The notes under the pieces are model-generated. The model was not told where the DNA came from. It saw nothing but the letters and a program-made list of their open reading frames with translations, and made no database searches. From Fistulifera solaris (taxonomy: Eukaryota > Bacillariophyta > Bacillariophyceae > Naviculales > Stauroneidaceae), in the NCBI GenBank assembly GCA_030295235.1, contig AP026123.1, forward strand, positions 620,001 through 684,000: 64,000 bases of DNA, given 5' to 3'. A program made the position numbers and the translations under genes. Below, piece after piece: positions 1 to 11,636 of the stretch (position 1 is its first letter; the number at the start of each line of letters is the position of its first letter).

Positions 1-8
1 TGCTGAAG

Positions 9-809
9 ATGGGACTGCCGCGAGGAGCCGTTGAAAATGCGATGACTCGGGATGGCGCCGACTTGTCGCTCCTTGACTTGGATCCCGAAAAGAGTCTCGC
101 GTCTCAGAGACCGACACAGACTGTATCCTCGGCCTCGGACCCTCCCTTGAAAGACGATGAATGTTTTACAAAATATTACAAGATGCTGAAGATGGGACTG
201 CCGCGAGGAGCCGTTGAAAATGCGATGACTCGGGATGGCGCCGACTTGTCGCTCCTTGACTTGGATCCCGAAAAGAGTCTCGCGTCTCAGAGACCGACAC
301 AGACTGTATCCTCGGCCTCGGACCCTCCCTTGAAAGACGATGAATGTTTTACGAAATATTACAAGATGCTGAAGATGGGACTGCCGCGAGGAGCCGTTGA
401 AAATGCGATGACTCGGGATGGCGCCGACTTGTCGCTCCTTGACTTGGATCCCGAAAAGAGTCTCGCGTCTCAGAGACCGACACAGACTGTATCCTCGGCC
501 TCGGACCCTCCCTTGAAAGACGATGAATGTTTTACGAAATATTACAAGATGCTGAAGATGGGACTGCCGCGAGGAGCCGTTGAAAATGCGATGACTCGGG
601 ATGGCGCCGACTTGTCGCTCCTTGACTTGGATCCCGAAAAGAGTCTCGCGTCTCAGAGACCGACACAGACTGTATCCTCGGCCTCGGACCCTCCCTTGAA
701 AGACGATGAATGTTTTACGAAATATTACAAGATGCTGAAGATGGGACTGCCGCGAGGAGCCGTTGAAAATGCGATGACTCGGGATGGCGCCGACTTGTCG
801 CTCCTTGAC
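9..809 (+). repeat. 183-bp in-frame tandem repeat within the formin gene
   Basis: Units begin at 9, 192, 375 and 558, with a fifth partial unit from 741 to about 809. Spacing is exactly 183 bp (61 codons). The copies are almost identical; the only difference I noticed is a synonymous ACA/ACG near 170. The fifth unit diverges after the LLD codons, where the unique part of the protein begins. Confidence 0.97.
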
Positions 810-3063
810 ATGGACCCAGATAGAAGCCTCATCTCTCAACTAACAAGCATCTCGAACAAAGATGTTGGGGTTCAACAAGATATTTTAGACAAGGCCGAGT
901 TTGTTCAGCTGAAAGCCCAGGACATGGCCTCTCAGAAAGGTTCTTCTTCTCGTCTTCCTGCAGAGCCACGACAGAACGCAGCGAAAAAGAATGTGAGACG
1001 AAAAAAGATATTTTGGAATCCAATAAATCCTGGGGAATTGAGAGAGGATTCTTTGTGGTCGCTGGTGAAAGGAAAAGTTCAGATGGATAGTTTAAAATAT
1101 GATGTTCGAGAATTCGAAGATCTTTTCACCGAGTCGCCTGATACAGCAAAAGCCAAAATGATCAAAACAGAAAAGAGGGTAGAAACGAAGAAAAGCGTCC
1201 AGGTTATTGATGGGAAACGATCCATGAACGGAGGCATTATTCTTAAGCGATTAAGGATTGAGTACAAGGCACTTGCTGAGATGGTCGAATCAATGTAAGT
1301 CAAGATGATGATGGATGCTGTCGTTGAAAAGAAATCTTTCTCATGGCAACCTTTACGCCTCAGGGAAATTGGAGCCCTAGACGCTACATCGATCAAAGCG
1401 CTGAAAGAGTACCTCCCGACTGTTGACGAAAGAAACCAGCTTCAATCCTACTTAAAAGCGGCTGGTGATTCCAAGGATATACGAGAAAAGCTCTACGGTG
1501 ATCTTAGTGACTGTGAGAAGTACATGATTTGCATGATGGATATAGCTAAAGCCGATGACCACTTTGATTGCATGTTATTCCGGGTGCAATTTCGATCCAG
1601 ATTCGACGAGCTTATTGATTGCCTTAGAACGGTAGACAAAGCTTGTGATGAAGTCAGGTCTTCTGAAAAGTTTCGACAAATTATGGCAATTATACTAACC
1701 GTGGTCAATCAGATCAATACGGGCGGCGAAGGAAAGGGTCAGGCTATGGGTTTTAATCTTGAAACACTGTTGAAACTTAACGAGGTACGTCTTTGTTGTC
1801 TTGTCATTGGGCATTTTTGCAAATCTCACTTTTCTACTCAAAACAGGCGAAGGCTTTCGATAAAAAGACAAGCGTTCTTCAATATCTCATCAAAGTGGTC
1901 AAACGAAACGACGAGTCGCTAATTGAATTTCACAAAGACCTTCCACATACCAACGACTCAGTTAACATCATCTTGGATTCTCTATGTTCAGATATCAAAG
2001 CGTTAAAGGATGATCTTGAAAAGTATTTAAAACATCACAAGAGCAAGCAGACGAATTGTTGGATCTTGGGATAACATCTAAACTCTCTCTTTCAGAACTG
2101 AAGGAACAGAAAACGAACGTTCGTTCTCTATCTGGTGTTTCACAATTCAACCAAGTCGATCATTTAACGGGTAGAACACCGATGGAAAGGTTTTGTCTGC
2201 ATGCAAAAGCATCAATCGACGAGGCTTATGAGCTGACTTCGCAAGTCCAGGTCAAGTTTAGAAGCCTTTGCAATACTTTGGAGAGGACGAAAAGATGGCT
2301 AGTAATGAATTCTTTGGGACTCTAAAACGGTTCATCTCTGATTTTAACAACGCAAACCAGATTGTACAGAAAGAGGAGAAGATGCGGGTAAGTTCATTGG
2401 ATTACGTGTATCTGATATAATGTTGAAGCATTGCTAATATTGATGAAGCTGCGAGAGATGAAAAGACAAGAGAGCATGAAACAGACAGACCGACGGATCA
2501 GCTTGGAGAAACAAAACAAACAAGTACCCGAATCGATAGAAGTTGTCAAGTCTAGTCCCATGAGCTCAGCATCAGCGATCTCTGCATTCTTTGCAGCAAA
2601 GAGGGGAATGGATTCGGACCTTAAAGATCGGCTTCCCGGTTCGGATGCCGCCACCGGTGGCGTTAGTCTCGTCGACATATCATCGGCAGTTTACTCCAGC
2701 TCAACTTTAGGAGGGGCACAAGTGCCAGTCGGTACTGATAAAGACCAAGGTATTGATGCAGAAGCGGACAAAAGTGAGGTTTGTAAACTGGGAAAATTGT
2801 CTCCGCATGCAGCAGTTGCCAAATCCGCGTCTTCTACATCGACGAAACAAAGCTCACTTCCAGGAGGAGACCAAACCGATACGGTTGTTGCTGCCATCGG
2901 CGCTAGCAATACCAAGTTACCATTCGTTCATTGTTGCGACTCGTTACCCGCAATCATGTGCACTGATAAGGAGAAAGAAAAAGAACTTTCTGGTGCGTCC
3001 AGTGTTTGCGAAGTGAGCAAGGATGGAGGCGACGACGGAGATTCTAAAATTCCCAGCGCATAG
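9..3063 (+). CDS. Formin (FH2 domain) with N-terminal 61-aa repeats, 5' end outside window
   Basis: Actin-nucleating formin. Exons 9-1294, 1364-1784, 1847-2387 and 2449-3063; introns of 69, 62 and 61 nt, all GT-AG. The first ~270 codons are four complete and one partial 61-aa repeat containing the YYKMLKMGLPRGAVENAM motif, known from WASH subunit CCDC53 and from stramenopile formins. The FH2 domain starts near the KIFWNP motif (about 1008) and continues through an LKRLRIEY helix, a KALKEYLPT segment, a QINTGG loop and YFGED/EFFGTLKRF. The tail (2449-3063) is Ser/Asp-rich and low complexity. TAA at 1296 lies inside intron 1 and is not a real stop. Two frame breaks occur near 2023 (GG for expected GGG) and near 2274 (T run short by one); with these, 954 codons remain. 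The gene starts upstream of the window. Formin assignment is confident; partners are unknown. Confidence 0.88.
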
Positions 3064-3204
3064 GCTATCTCTGTTTTTTGCAGCATAGACAACACATTTA
3101 TTTGACGCGAAAGACCAAAAGTCTAAGTTACTTATCAGTGGTGTCGGTGTTGATGATGCCGCACGTGCCTCGTGGGCAAGAGGACGGTATCTGAAAATTT
3201 TCGC

Positions 3205-3385
3205 CTGATGAGGATGTCATCGGTAACGTTTCACCGTCGTCGAGCACTGCATTCTTTTCGATATTCTTTGTTCAAAGGAACTTTGACGTTGGTGATAGTT
3301 TCGAGTTGATCGCTTCCTCCGTCGATTGTTGTGTCTTCACGAGTAACATCCGATTTTGTCGGTGGCTCAGCACTCGTTCCGATAT
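3205..3385 (-). pseudogene. Inverted fragment of the EP400-like gene N-terminal region
   Basis: Read on the minus strand, this stretch matches about 12,440-12,625 of the EP400-like gene. Shared peptide runs include EPPTKSDVTR, DTTID and KVPL, and the nucleotide match continues across about 180 bp with roughly 85% identity by eye. It has no start codon, HSA, ATPase or SANT region. The rest of the 3064-4053 interval holds only short open frames that I cannot support as genes. Confidence 0.75.
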
Positions 3386-4053
3386 CCCACGGATGAGTTG
3401 GGTAGCGTTGACTAGCAAATGTAGGATTTTGGTGTCTAATCACTTCTAAATAGACCCAATATGATTGAAAATCGCTTTAAAGGCGTCGCTACTTGCACCG
3501 TTGTCGTTGTGGGTTGATATTTGCGCTTCGGCGACCACATCCATGAGCAAATCCATCTTTTATATAAAGGATAAAACACTTCCAGGACCGTGCGAGATTT
3601 CGCCAACCTCTCTGCGTTACTATCTGCATCAGGACTGCAGAATGTGTTAGAAGGAGATTCTGAAATGCCCGCGAAAGGTCGCTCAATGGCACGAAATGAA
3701 GGTGAAAAGCAATGGGTCGAAAAAATCCTGTGCTATGCCCTTGCATTTTTGGCCAAAAAAAGCACGGTTTGACCACAGTAGGTTTGTAAAGTAAGAGAAT
3801 TCTAGTATAAGCTTTAGCTGTCATTAAAAATTCGGAACGGTACTCGTAAGAAAGACTGTGTCGCAGTGTGCTTGAAAAATGTCGTAGAGGACGCACGGAC
3901 AGACTGGACCCACTTTGAGACTCGTGACTCATATAGTGAAAAACATTACACTGACTGATAATGTAGATCAACTTATGCGGGACCGGTTTTCTGTAAAAAT
4001 AAGACGCCGTATTAAAGACGCATTCATCAAAATGATCTTCCATTTTCACAAGA

Positions 4054-6832
4054 ATGCCTTTAGCATACAAAGAGATTCGGCAAATTGATAGGGAGGAAGA
4101 GCTCGACGGACACCAAACTTCGATCGGAAGCTTGGAAGGCGCTTCGTCGCCTCTTGAGATTGAAAACGATGAAACATATTACGACTTCGCTGAACAAGCT
4201 CTCACTTGGAAAGATCCATGGTTTTTCACGGCGCCTTTGATATTACTGCTGGAATTACCTCTGCTTAGTGGTAACGCGCTTGTTTTTTATCATTTAACGG
4301 GTCGAGTGTGGGCTGCAACGCTACCAATACTACACCTCTTGCTGGCCTTCCTTTCTATTCGCTGCTCTGTGGTCGATGCACCTAATCGTGAGATAAACAG
4401 CACGAGACTGGTGATATCCCTCTCTCTTTTGGCTGACATACTTCTCGCTGGCTTTTTGTACCCTTTCTTGTACCACACTATAAAGGAGGCATTTTTCATT
4501 GAACCAGATGGTACGGATGTCATCGAATGGTCCAACTACAAGCGACTATTTGAGGTTTTCGCCTTCAATTCCTGGGTCTTCTTCATTCTACGAACAATAG
4601 TAGCCGCAATTGGCTGTCTAGCTCGTCTTCAAATCGAACGGCCGTATCTTGTTGTACAATGTATCAAGCCGCCAATCTGCTCACTGCCTTCGGAAAAGGA
4701 ATACAGAATGCGGTCCTCCGTGCAGCGAATCTCGTTTGCAGGTATCATTATCGCAACATTTTTTTCATCGTGGTGCATCTTCTCTGTGGCTGTGCACTTT
4801 CTACCTCCCTTTTCGCTTCGACAGAACGCGTACGCAAACGAGTTTTGCGACCCGATAGATGAAACGGAATGCATTTTGCCTTTCCCGTCTTTTCTTTCAT
4901 TTACGGCCGGATGAAACGTCCGAAACGGGTTGGCGAGTAAATTTACAAGAGGCATCGCTTCCACTGTTACGAGGTGGAATTTCAATGCATGCCGAATTTT
5001 ACAACGAACTTGATGGATTTTCAACGATGGGTCCAATTCTCTTTTACATAGATGGTCTCAAGGAAGCACATGAAGCAGGGGCAAAACAATTGAAAGGCCA
5101 AAGGGAGATTGCAAAGTCGGTAACGCAAGAGTCGGTAACCTTTTTAGTTGACGTAAAAGCTGCAGCGTTGGTCCCACACAGCGCGGAGATTGACTACCTG
5201 GATCCAAAGCATCCCATGGTTTTGCTATTTCCAGCAAGGCCACTGAAGCATAATACTCATTATGCTGTAGCAGTTGTGAATGCAACGAATGGCAAGGGCG
5301 ACTTACTCGCTCGTAGTAGTGCGATGGAGGATCTCTTTAAGGAGAAACCAAGAAAGGAGCCAAATGGTTCGAATATACCGGATCAAGGACGGATGTATCG
5401 ATACAGAAGCGAAGTAATCCCAGCGTTACAGAGAGCAGCGGTATGGCTGAATCTCTCAGATAATCCAGCAGAACTTCAGCTTTTGTTCGATTTCCCCACT
5501 ATAAGCGAAACTTCCCAGTTGTCACCCGCGCGAGCAGTTCGCGACGGTACAATCGCTACAATTTCAAAAAATAGAGATTGGAAATGGAGTGAACACGTCA
5601 GGACGAACCGCATCGAGGAATATAATTGTGATGAACCAGAAAATGTTCTTGCACGCACAGTTCATGCCGAGATGGATGTTCCGTGGTTTTTACAACACTT
5701 TGGTCCCGGTCGTCGCGAAGCTTTTCTCGATCCCCATGCTTTAGATGAAGGCCGTACATCGTCTCTTGGCATTGCAAAGTTTTTAATTCACATCCCTTGC
5801 TCAGCTCGCTCTGCAGCTCTTGGGCATAATCAGTCAAGACCCATACGCAGTTTCATGGAGTACGGTCATGGGCTATTTTTTAGTCGTTCCGAGGCTTCAG
5901 ATGATTTTTTACTCCGAATGGCCCATGACGAAGGATATGTTATTATGGCAATGGACTGGCGTGGCATGTCCGTGTTCGATCTGTTGGTTGTGATCAAGAC
6001 TTTGATATCGAAGCCAAGCCAGTTCCAATCGGTTCGAGACAATTTAATACAGGGATATGCGAACAAAATAGCTCTGCAACACTTTGCAAGGAATGGAATG
6101 ACGGCGATGGATTGGTTCGACTTTGCTGGGAGTGACGCTGTCCTGCGATCCGTCCCTTTCGTAGATGACGAATCGTTATCCTTTGTATTTTACGGCATTT
6201 CACAAGGCGGAATATTGGGTGCAGGCTATTGTAGCTTAGCAGGGACAACAGCTTTAATCGATCGAGCCATTCTTGGTGTCCCGGGTACGCCTTTTGCTCT
6301 GATAATGACTCGATCTTTAGACTTCCAAGGCTATGATAAATTGCTTTTGATGAATTTTGTGACTAACAGACACGTCCGGATCTTTTTAACGATCATACAA
6401 ATGGGATGGGACGCCACCGAAGGTGCTGGTTTCCTCGCGCCACCTATCCGAGAACCTTATCCGCGCTTGCTTCTACAGGCAGGGCTAGGAGACGTTATCG
6501 TACCAGCTCTTGCAGCCGAGGCTCTTGCCAGAGCTTTCAACGCCATTCTACTGCCAGCTAGTCCGCGTGACGTTTACGGCTTGGAGCATGGACAAGCGGC
6601 GTCCTCGGCTTCACTTGGACCGAATGTCACGTTCACTGAGCTTCTGTTCACGAACGATTACTCCTCTTTACCATTCGACAACACTTTCGCTGTCGACAAC
6701 CCGATTCATGATTGTGTTCGAAGAGACAAAGCTTTGATTGCACAGATAACAGAATTTATTAACACAGGGCGCATAATCGACCCCTGTGAGCCGGACAACT
6801 GCATTCGAGAGAAAGATAGTTGTTGGGACTAG
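4054..6832 (+). CDS. Polytopic membrane protein with extracellular alpha/beta-hydrolase domain
   Basis: About 925 aa after one frame break near 4880-4905, where one extra base fits (pyrimidine runs). The first ~250 residues contain about five hydrophobic segments (for example WFFTAPLILLLELPLL, ISLSLLADILLAGFLYPF and a last one near 4735-4805). A large soluble region follows with several N-x-S/T sites. It has an Ig-like stretch (LFPARPLKHNTHYAVAVVN), typical of bacterial extracellular lipases, then a hydrolase core with the nucleophile elbow YGISQGG (G-x-S-x-G) near 6193-6213, and a candidate catalytic His in LEHGQ near 6580. The C-terminus is Cys-rich. Family knowledge suggests an esterase or lipase; the substrate is unknown. 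It is a single-exon gene with no clear relation to its neighbours. Confidence 0.75.
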
Positions 6833-6955
6833 TCCTAAATCAATTTAGGTATCATAATTCATAATGAGCAAAATTTCAATGCACGCCATAGTTGATGCAT
6901 GGGCTGGAACGCTCCGATTTTCTACTTAAGATAGGTTTGTATAACAGAAAATAAC

Positions 6956-8522
6956 TTACTCTTGCTTTTGACGCTTGCTAGCTCCGCCCCTCGTAACATC
7001 CCCGGGCTCGATCGCGACAGACGTATGCAGAAATTCCGCGGCCTCGGCAGAAGCCTTGACTTTCACTGCGCTACGTGGTAACATTTCGGCTTCATACGCC
7101 TCGATAGCTTTCCGGATTAGTTCCGCTTTGTCGGTACTCCCACTTGCCGCACGATATATTGATTTCGTCAGCGACAAAGCATCTAACAATGCCTGATTCG
7201 CGCCTTGTCCTTTGAAAGGGCTCATGGGATGAGCGGCATCGCCAATGAGGGTGACGACTCGATCTCCAACATTCTCGAGACTATCATTATCGCCCACAAG
7301 TTGCGTTGAGGGAGCAAGTATTGCGCGATCATAAACTGGGTAACCAGAAACCAAATGAGAGGGCGTAGACTTTAGAATGAATTCAATTGGATTGTGCCAA
7401 TTGGAACATCGTCTGCGGGCCTCCTCCAAAAGAGCTTCATTTCCTTTCTGGGCGAGATCTAGTGATTCGGACTCACTAAAAGGGGAAACTGAGCTGCCAC
7501 ATATACGCGGTGCTTGAATATGGCATCATATACAAACGAGTGGTACCGTCTGCAGTTTGAAATACTGTCTTTCCATCTAACAACTCACTGTGCGAGCGAT
7601 CTATCTCCTGCAGCTCGCATATACCGAGCATTACGAAACAATTCAAGTACCGCAAATTATCTCCAATCAATTGTTCTCGAACTTGACTTCTGATTCCATC
7701 AGCACCAACAACCAAGTCAGCCGTGTGACGAACCATTTCTCCACTTTTGACGTTCAAAAAAGTCAGCAGTACTTGTTTGTTTTCAAGTTTCTCATAGTTG
7801 AGAAGTCGGTGATTCCAGTGAATACGATCGCAATGAATGTTTTGAATGTCTTCCTGCCCACTGGCAACTTGCAGCAGCTGCCGCCGCAGCGACTGCCGAG
7901 CGATGTGTATGTTTTGCCGACGCGGCTCTTTCTTTCCTTCTTCCGACGTAGTTCCCTCGCCATCTTCTTGCTTCCAATGCCGCATGCCCCACTGACCAAC
8001 TACAGTGCCATCGGCTGTATGCACAATATGTTTCGTGGAAGTGATACCATCTTCTAAATTCCAAATGCCGAATCCTTTCAAAGCTTTACTTGCTTGCTGC
8101 ATAGTCAGTCCGTAGCCTTGCGCTCGATCGATGAAATGGGCATCACGTTCAAAGACATCATAAGGAATCCCTCGATGGCGACAAGCAGCTGCTACAGCCC
8201 AGCCGGCTAATCCTCCTCCTACAATAGCGACTTTTGGGAAACGATCATCGGATGGCACCCTTTCGGCGGACGGAACGAGTCCAGAAGCGGAACACGAGAT
8301 GCACGGTTCGATACGCTCCGACAATCCTTTTTTGCGAGCTTTCCGACTGGATGGCTTTTTCAACAATCCCTCTCCATGACACGCGTTACACACTTTCCAT
8401 TCGAGCTGCATTGTCGTGCTCAACGATTTTTTCTGCAGCGATCCCCAACACACAAAGAATGTCGGATGGCGGGCGCTTCGAAACGTACTCCACCAAGGCA
8501 ACCAAAATACTGCGCTTTTCAT
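6956..8522 (-). CDS. FAD-dependent aromatic-ring monooxygenase-like protein
   Basis: About 521 aa after a frame break at the A run 7478-7481 (one base too many on the plus strand). The FAD-binding Rossmann motif VAIVGGGLAG is followed by the DLVVGADGIRS (DG) motif and by GDAAHPMSPFKGQGANQAL, the second FAD/ribityl-binding motif. This order is that of class A flavoprotein hydroxylases (kynurenine 3-monooxygenase, salicylate hydroxylase, zeaxanthin epoxidase relatives). Before the Rossmann fold there is a Cys motif pair, CNACHGEG and CISCSASG, resembling a DnaJ-type zinc-binding unit; this is unusual for the family. The start could be 8522 or the internal Met at about 8411. The substrate cannot be deduced. 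The 3' end is convergent with the hydrolase gene; the start nearly abuts the stop of the LSm gene. Confidence 0.82.
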
Positions 8523-8872
8523 TTAGTGTTCCGCCGAACGACCCTTTGATACTTCCCCGAAGCACTTCGCTCCAGTGCTAACGAGTTCTTCACCGTAGTT
8601 GCTAATGGTAAATCGTTGGGAAAGTGAATGTATCGAATGGTCGATCCTCGAATGTGCACAGTTTGCAGAGACATCGATAACCCGAGCCCTAGCGATGATT
8701 CAACATCCTCCAACATCAAATTCATGTCTCCATCGCTTGCGGACAAATTGCCCCGGATTATTTTCCCATTTTTGAGTTCAACCGATAATTGAACTCCTCT
8801 AAAATGACGCAAGAGCGTAGCCAGTGATTTGGGCTGTTTCTTTTTTAGATTGCCGTCGACGGGGGGTGTCAT
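8519..8872 (-). CDS. LSm/Sm-like RNA-binding protein (SmD1/LSm10-like)
   Basis: About 117 aa from the internal ATG at 8872; an open frame extends further upstream to 9124 but lacks family similarity. Sm1 motif: LRHFRGVQLSVELKNGKIIRG followed by ASDGDMNLMLEDV. Sm2 motif: TVHIRGSTIRYIHFP. The RG and RYIHFP ending is closest to SmD1 and LSm10. A short basic segment (KKKQPKS) precedes the fold, and there is no RG-rich tail as in canonical SmD1. It probably forms part of a heptameric Sm/LSm ring in snRNP or RNA processing. Its stop codon overlaps the first codon region of the downstream monooxygenase on the same strand. Confidence 0.8.
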   Translation of the reverse strand: MTPPVDGNLKKKQPKSLATLLRHFRGVQLSVELKNGKIIRGNLSASDGDMNLMLEDVESSLGLGLSMSLQTVHIRGSTIRYIHFPNDLPLATTVKNSLALERSASGKYQRVVRRNTK

Positions 8873-9306
8873 GGTGGATGCTGGAAAAACAATGCGAGGT
8901 TCCGCCGCAGCGAAAACGACGACGCCTCGAAATGGGCGTGTCGTACCAGCATGTCGTAGGGCACTTTTAATTTTAGAGTAAAACTTCTCGTTTCTACCAT
9001 TTACCTTTAACCCGGGACTTGACTCTCCTATAGAATGTATTTGTAGTGTTGCGCGCCAAAACGAGACAACAGTATTGGCTATAGTGACTCCAGCCCGGCA
9101 CTCAAATTCAGTACGGTACGTCACTCGAATTCAAATGCCACCACTCACTTTCTCCTCCTCTGCGCACCTGGATGATCGTCGACCTTCTCTTCTCAGTCCT
9201 CCAATCACTTCATTCATTTTCATTCATTCATCGCCCCCTCACTCATTCGCTGCTCCTTCAAGTCAGCGGACCTCGCAAGGCAAGTCCTCCGAAGGGAAGG
9301 AAGAAG

Positions 9307-9879
9307 ATGTCGATCCATCTTTGTCAACACAATAGTGACAAAGTCTCGTTGGATGATTCATCGGCTTCCTTGTCTTCGAGCCCAAGCTTGCACCAACTGG
9401 AAACCGCGATCCACCAAAGTGACACCTTTCGTGACACGTCGTTACAAAAAGGGGAACGACCCTCCAAGAATCAAAACAAGGAAGCATTGCACAGAAGATG
9501 CTCGTCTTCGAGTCTTACGAGAATATCATCTTCTTATGCCGATGCATCTATTCCGGCCTTTGTGTACATTCCCATTGCATTCTCACCAAGTTCCCCATCG
9601 ATCAACGATGAAGCATCTTCATCCTCTGAAGAAGACTTGGATATAATACGTTTGAGCCACGAGTTTCATCACTGGCAAGCTTTTCCGAACATGTCCGATG
9701 TGAAACGCAACACGACATGGGGCATCATCACCGCGACCGTCAACGATGTGGTTGCGGAAGAGCAGCTGCAGCTGGTCAAGATGGACTACTTTTCACCATC
9801 TGAAGCCAGTCCGATACGGCAGCCCAAGCCGCCTCTGTCTCATTGTTCGCTCTCCACTTCTTCGCTCCTCGTGGTGTAA
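9307..9879 (+). CDS. Hypothetical Ser-rich protein
   Basis: The open frame begins earlier (9172), but the first plausible ATG is 9307 (MSIHLCQHN), giving about 190 aa. It is strongly Ser-rich, with a cluster SSSSEEDLDIIRL and a more conserved-looking block LSHEFHHWQAFPNMSDVKRNTTWG near 9655-9720. No domain was recognised. It is transcribed divergently from the LSm gene; the 8873-9306 interval between them would hold both promoters, but I see no defined element in it. Confidence 0.5.
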   Translation: MSIHLCQHNSDKVSLDDSSASLSSSPSLHQLETAIHQSDTFRDTSLQKGERPSKNQNKEALHRRCSSSSLTRISSSYADASIPAFVYIPIAFSPSSPSINDEASSSSEEDLDIIRLSHEFHHWQAFPNMSDVKRNTTWGIITATVNDVVAEEQLQLVKMDYFSPSEASPIRQPKPPLSHCSLSTSSLLVV

Positions 9880-10051
9880 CATCACAAAGAGACGAAAAGT
9901 CCCCACCGCCCGCTAGCGAGGACAATACTCCAAAAATAGCTACTTGGAGATAGTTTTTTATTTATGTAGTCGCAAGAATTAGTTTGTAATTGTGAGAAAT
10001 AATCAGTATTTATTTGTTAAAAGAAAGGTTAAGCAAAACGTTCATTTCCGT

Positions 10052-11636
10052 TTACATTTCTACATTCACTTTGAGTTTCGGCTGCACTCTTAGCAATGGT
10101 GGTCGAACACCACCAAATTGAGAAACTACTTGCGGGTCATCGGCATCGTTGTGAACGCCGAATGTAATGCTGTTCCCACCGGGAAGATCATAGCCCACAA
10201 AGCCTTGTAGACTGCCGAACCCATCGGGGCGGAGCATGGCTACCAGATCCAAAGCTATATCCACCGATCTCTTCCCCGGTTTCTTTTCCTTGCTCACGGT
10301 CTTTTCACTTGATTGAGGCGCAAAATCTTCGCGGAGGGCGAATCAGGAAAGGCCATGACCGCGTCATTCAGGTAGGCAATAATGCCGCGAATGACATTCT
10401 CTTTGGTGAGACCCAGAGACGGAACTTCGACTTTTTCCAACGTCGTTTCGACGATCAAACTTTGTTGTCGTAAAGCTTGAGCACCCGTTTCTATCTGCGT
10501 TTCAGCATCTGACAGAGCTGTCTTCAGCAATTGCTTCTCCAATCGTTTCAAAGCCGCCGCTCGAATCGATTCAACCGACTCTTCAAAGACAGAAGTGATT
10601 CCTCCGTCCATCAATTCGATCAGTTGCTGACGAATCTTTCGTCGATAGGTGGCAACCGACGCCCATCCGGCGACTGCCCGAGTTTGACCGTCCCATTCGG
10701 CCAGGACGGAATCACGGAGTTCCGCAGCAGTCTCTCCCAAATCATTCACACTCAAACCACGAGCCGTTCGGCGTTTCCAAACGAGTAGCTGAGCCTGTAT
10801 ACGACGCGTCAATTGACTGGCTACAGTACCCAATGTCAAATAGGCGCTGGCTACATTCGGAGGATCCAACGCAAGTTCCGTTACGCCGGATTGACGGATT
10901 TCTTCATTCGCCCGCAACAAAGCTTCAGATAGAGGCTTTCCAACCTGGTTATCTTTGTTGTTTCCGGCTAGAGCCAGGATCTGTTACAAGACGATCGGCG
11001 AGTTAGGCTAATCGATTCAAAACACAACGTCAACAAATGCATAACGCTTACCTTTGCTGCATCCGCGGACGAGGAAGCTGCAACTACCTGGAGGTCAAAA
11101 GCTTCATTAAAACGCATGCCATTGTTTTGCTCTACAGCAACAGTATCATACAGTGATTTCACTTGCTGTTTTAACAATTCCTGATCGACCTCTTCCTCAT
11201 CGGCCGATGAAACAACAAGGACGAGGCTGTTTTTTCGCGGACTCGATGCCCGAAAGATTGCAGTCAAAGTACGCGCATGTCTCGAATTGTCCACACCCGC
11301 TAGGATATCACCGTTCGTGATACCCTCTACAATGATTGTCGGGGCCGTCTGTGCGCACAACGCCAGAGCTATCCGATCGGCAGTCGAAGTACTCTGTAGC
11401 GTCGCTCCTCGGCATAGCATTTGATTCGTCGCCGAATCATAGCTCAAGATATCATCGAACGTTTTTCCCAGAAATAAGGAGGGAGTCCCGGGAGAGGGGA
11501 TGATAGCTACCAACGAGTCGGAAGAAACCGATGCAGGGATCGAACCTAATTTTAGTGTCCCACTCGGATCCAAAATTGGTGATGCACCCGCCGCTAGAGA
11601 CACGGAAAGGAAAGCCGACAAATACCGTACCAGCAT
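10052..11636 (-). CDS. Secreted/ER-directed protein of unknown function
   Basis: Two exons on the minus strand: 11,052-11,636 and 10,052-10,980; intron 10,981-11,051 (71 nt, GTAAGC...CAG). About 504 aa after a frame break at the T run 10,302-10,305. The N-terminus MLVRYLSAFLSVSLAAGAS is a signal peptide. The first half is alpha/beta-like with hydrophobic strands (TIIVEGITNGD, LVLVVSSADEEE). The middle is helical and Arg/Glu-rich, and the end contains LQGFVGYDLPGG and VHNDADDP. I do not recognise the family. The exons join in frame and codon use is ordinary, so the gene call is firm and the function open. Confidence 0.7.

Noticed and set aside
1296-1298. Formin pseudogene because of TAA
   Set aside because: The stop lies in a 69-nt intron whose removal restores the FH2 domain.
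3489-4070. 193-codon minus-strand open frame overlapping the hydrolase start
   Set aside because: No domain, unusual composition and overlap with a better supported gene.
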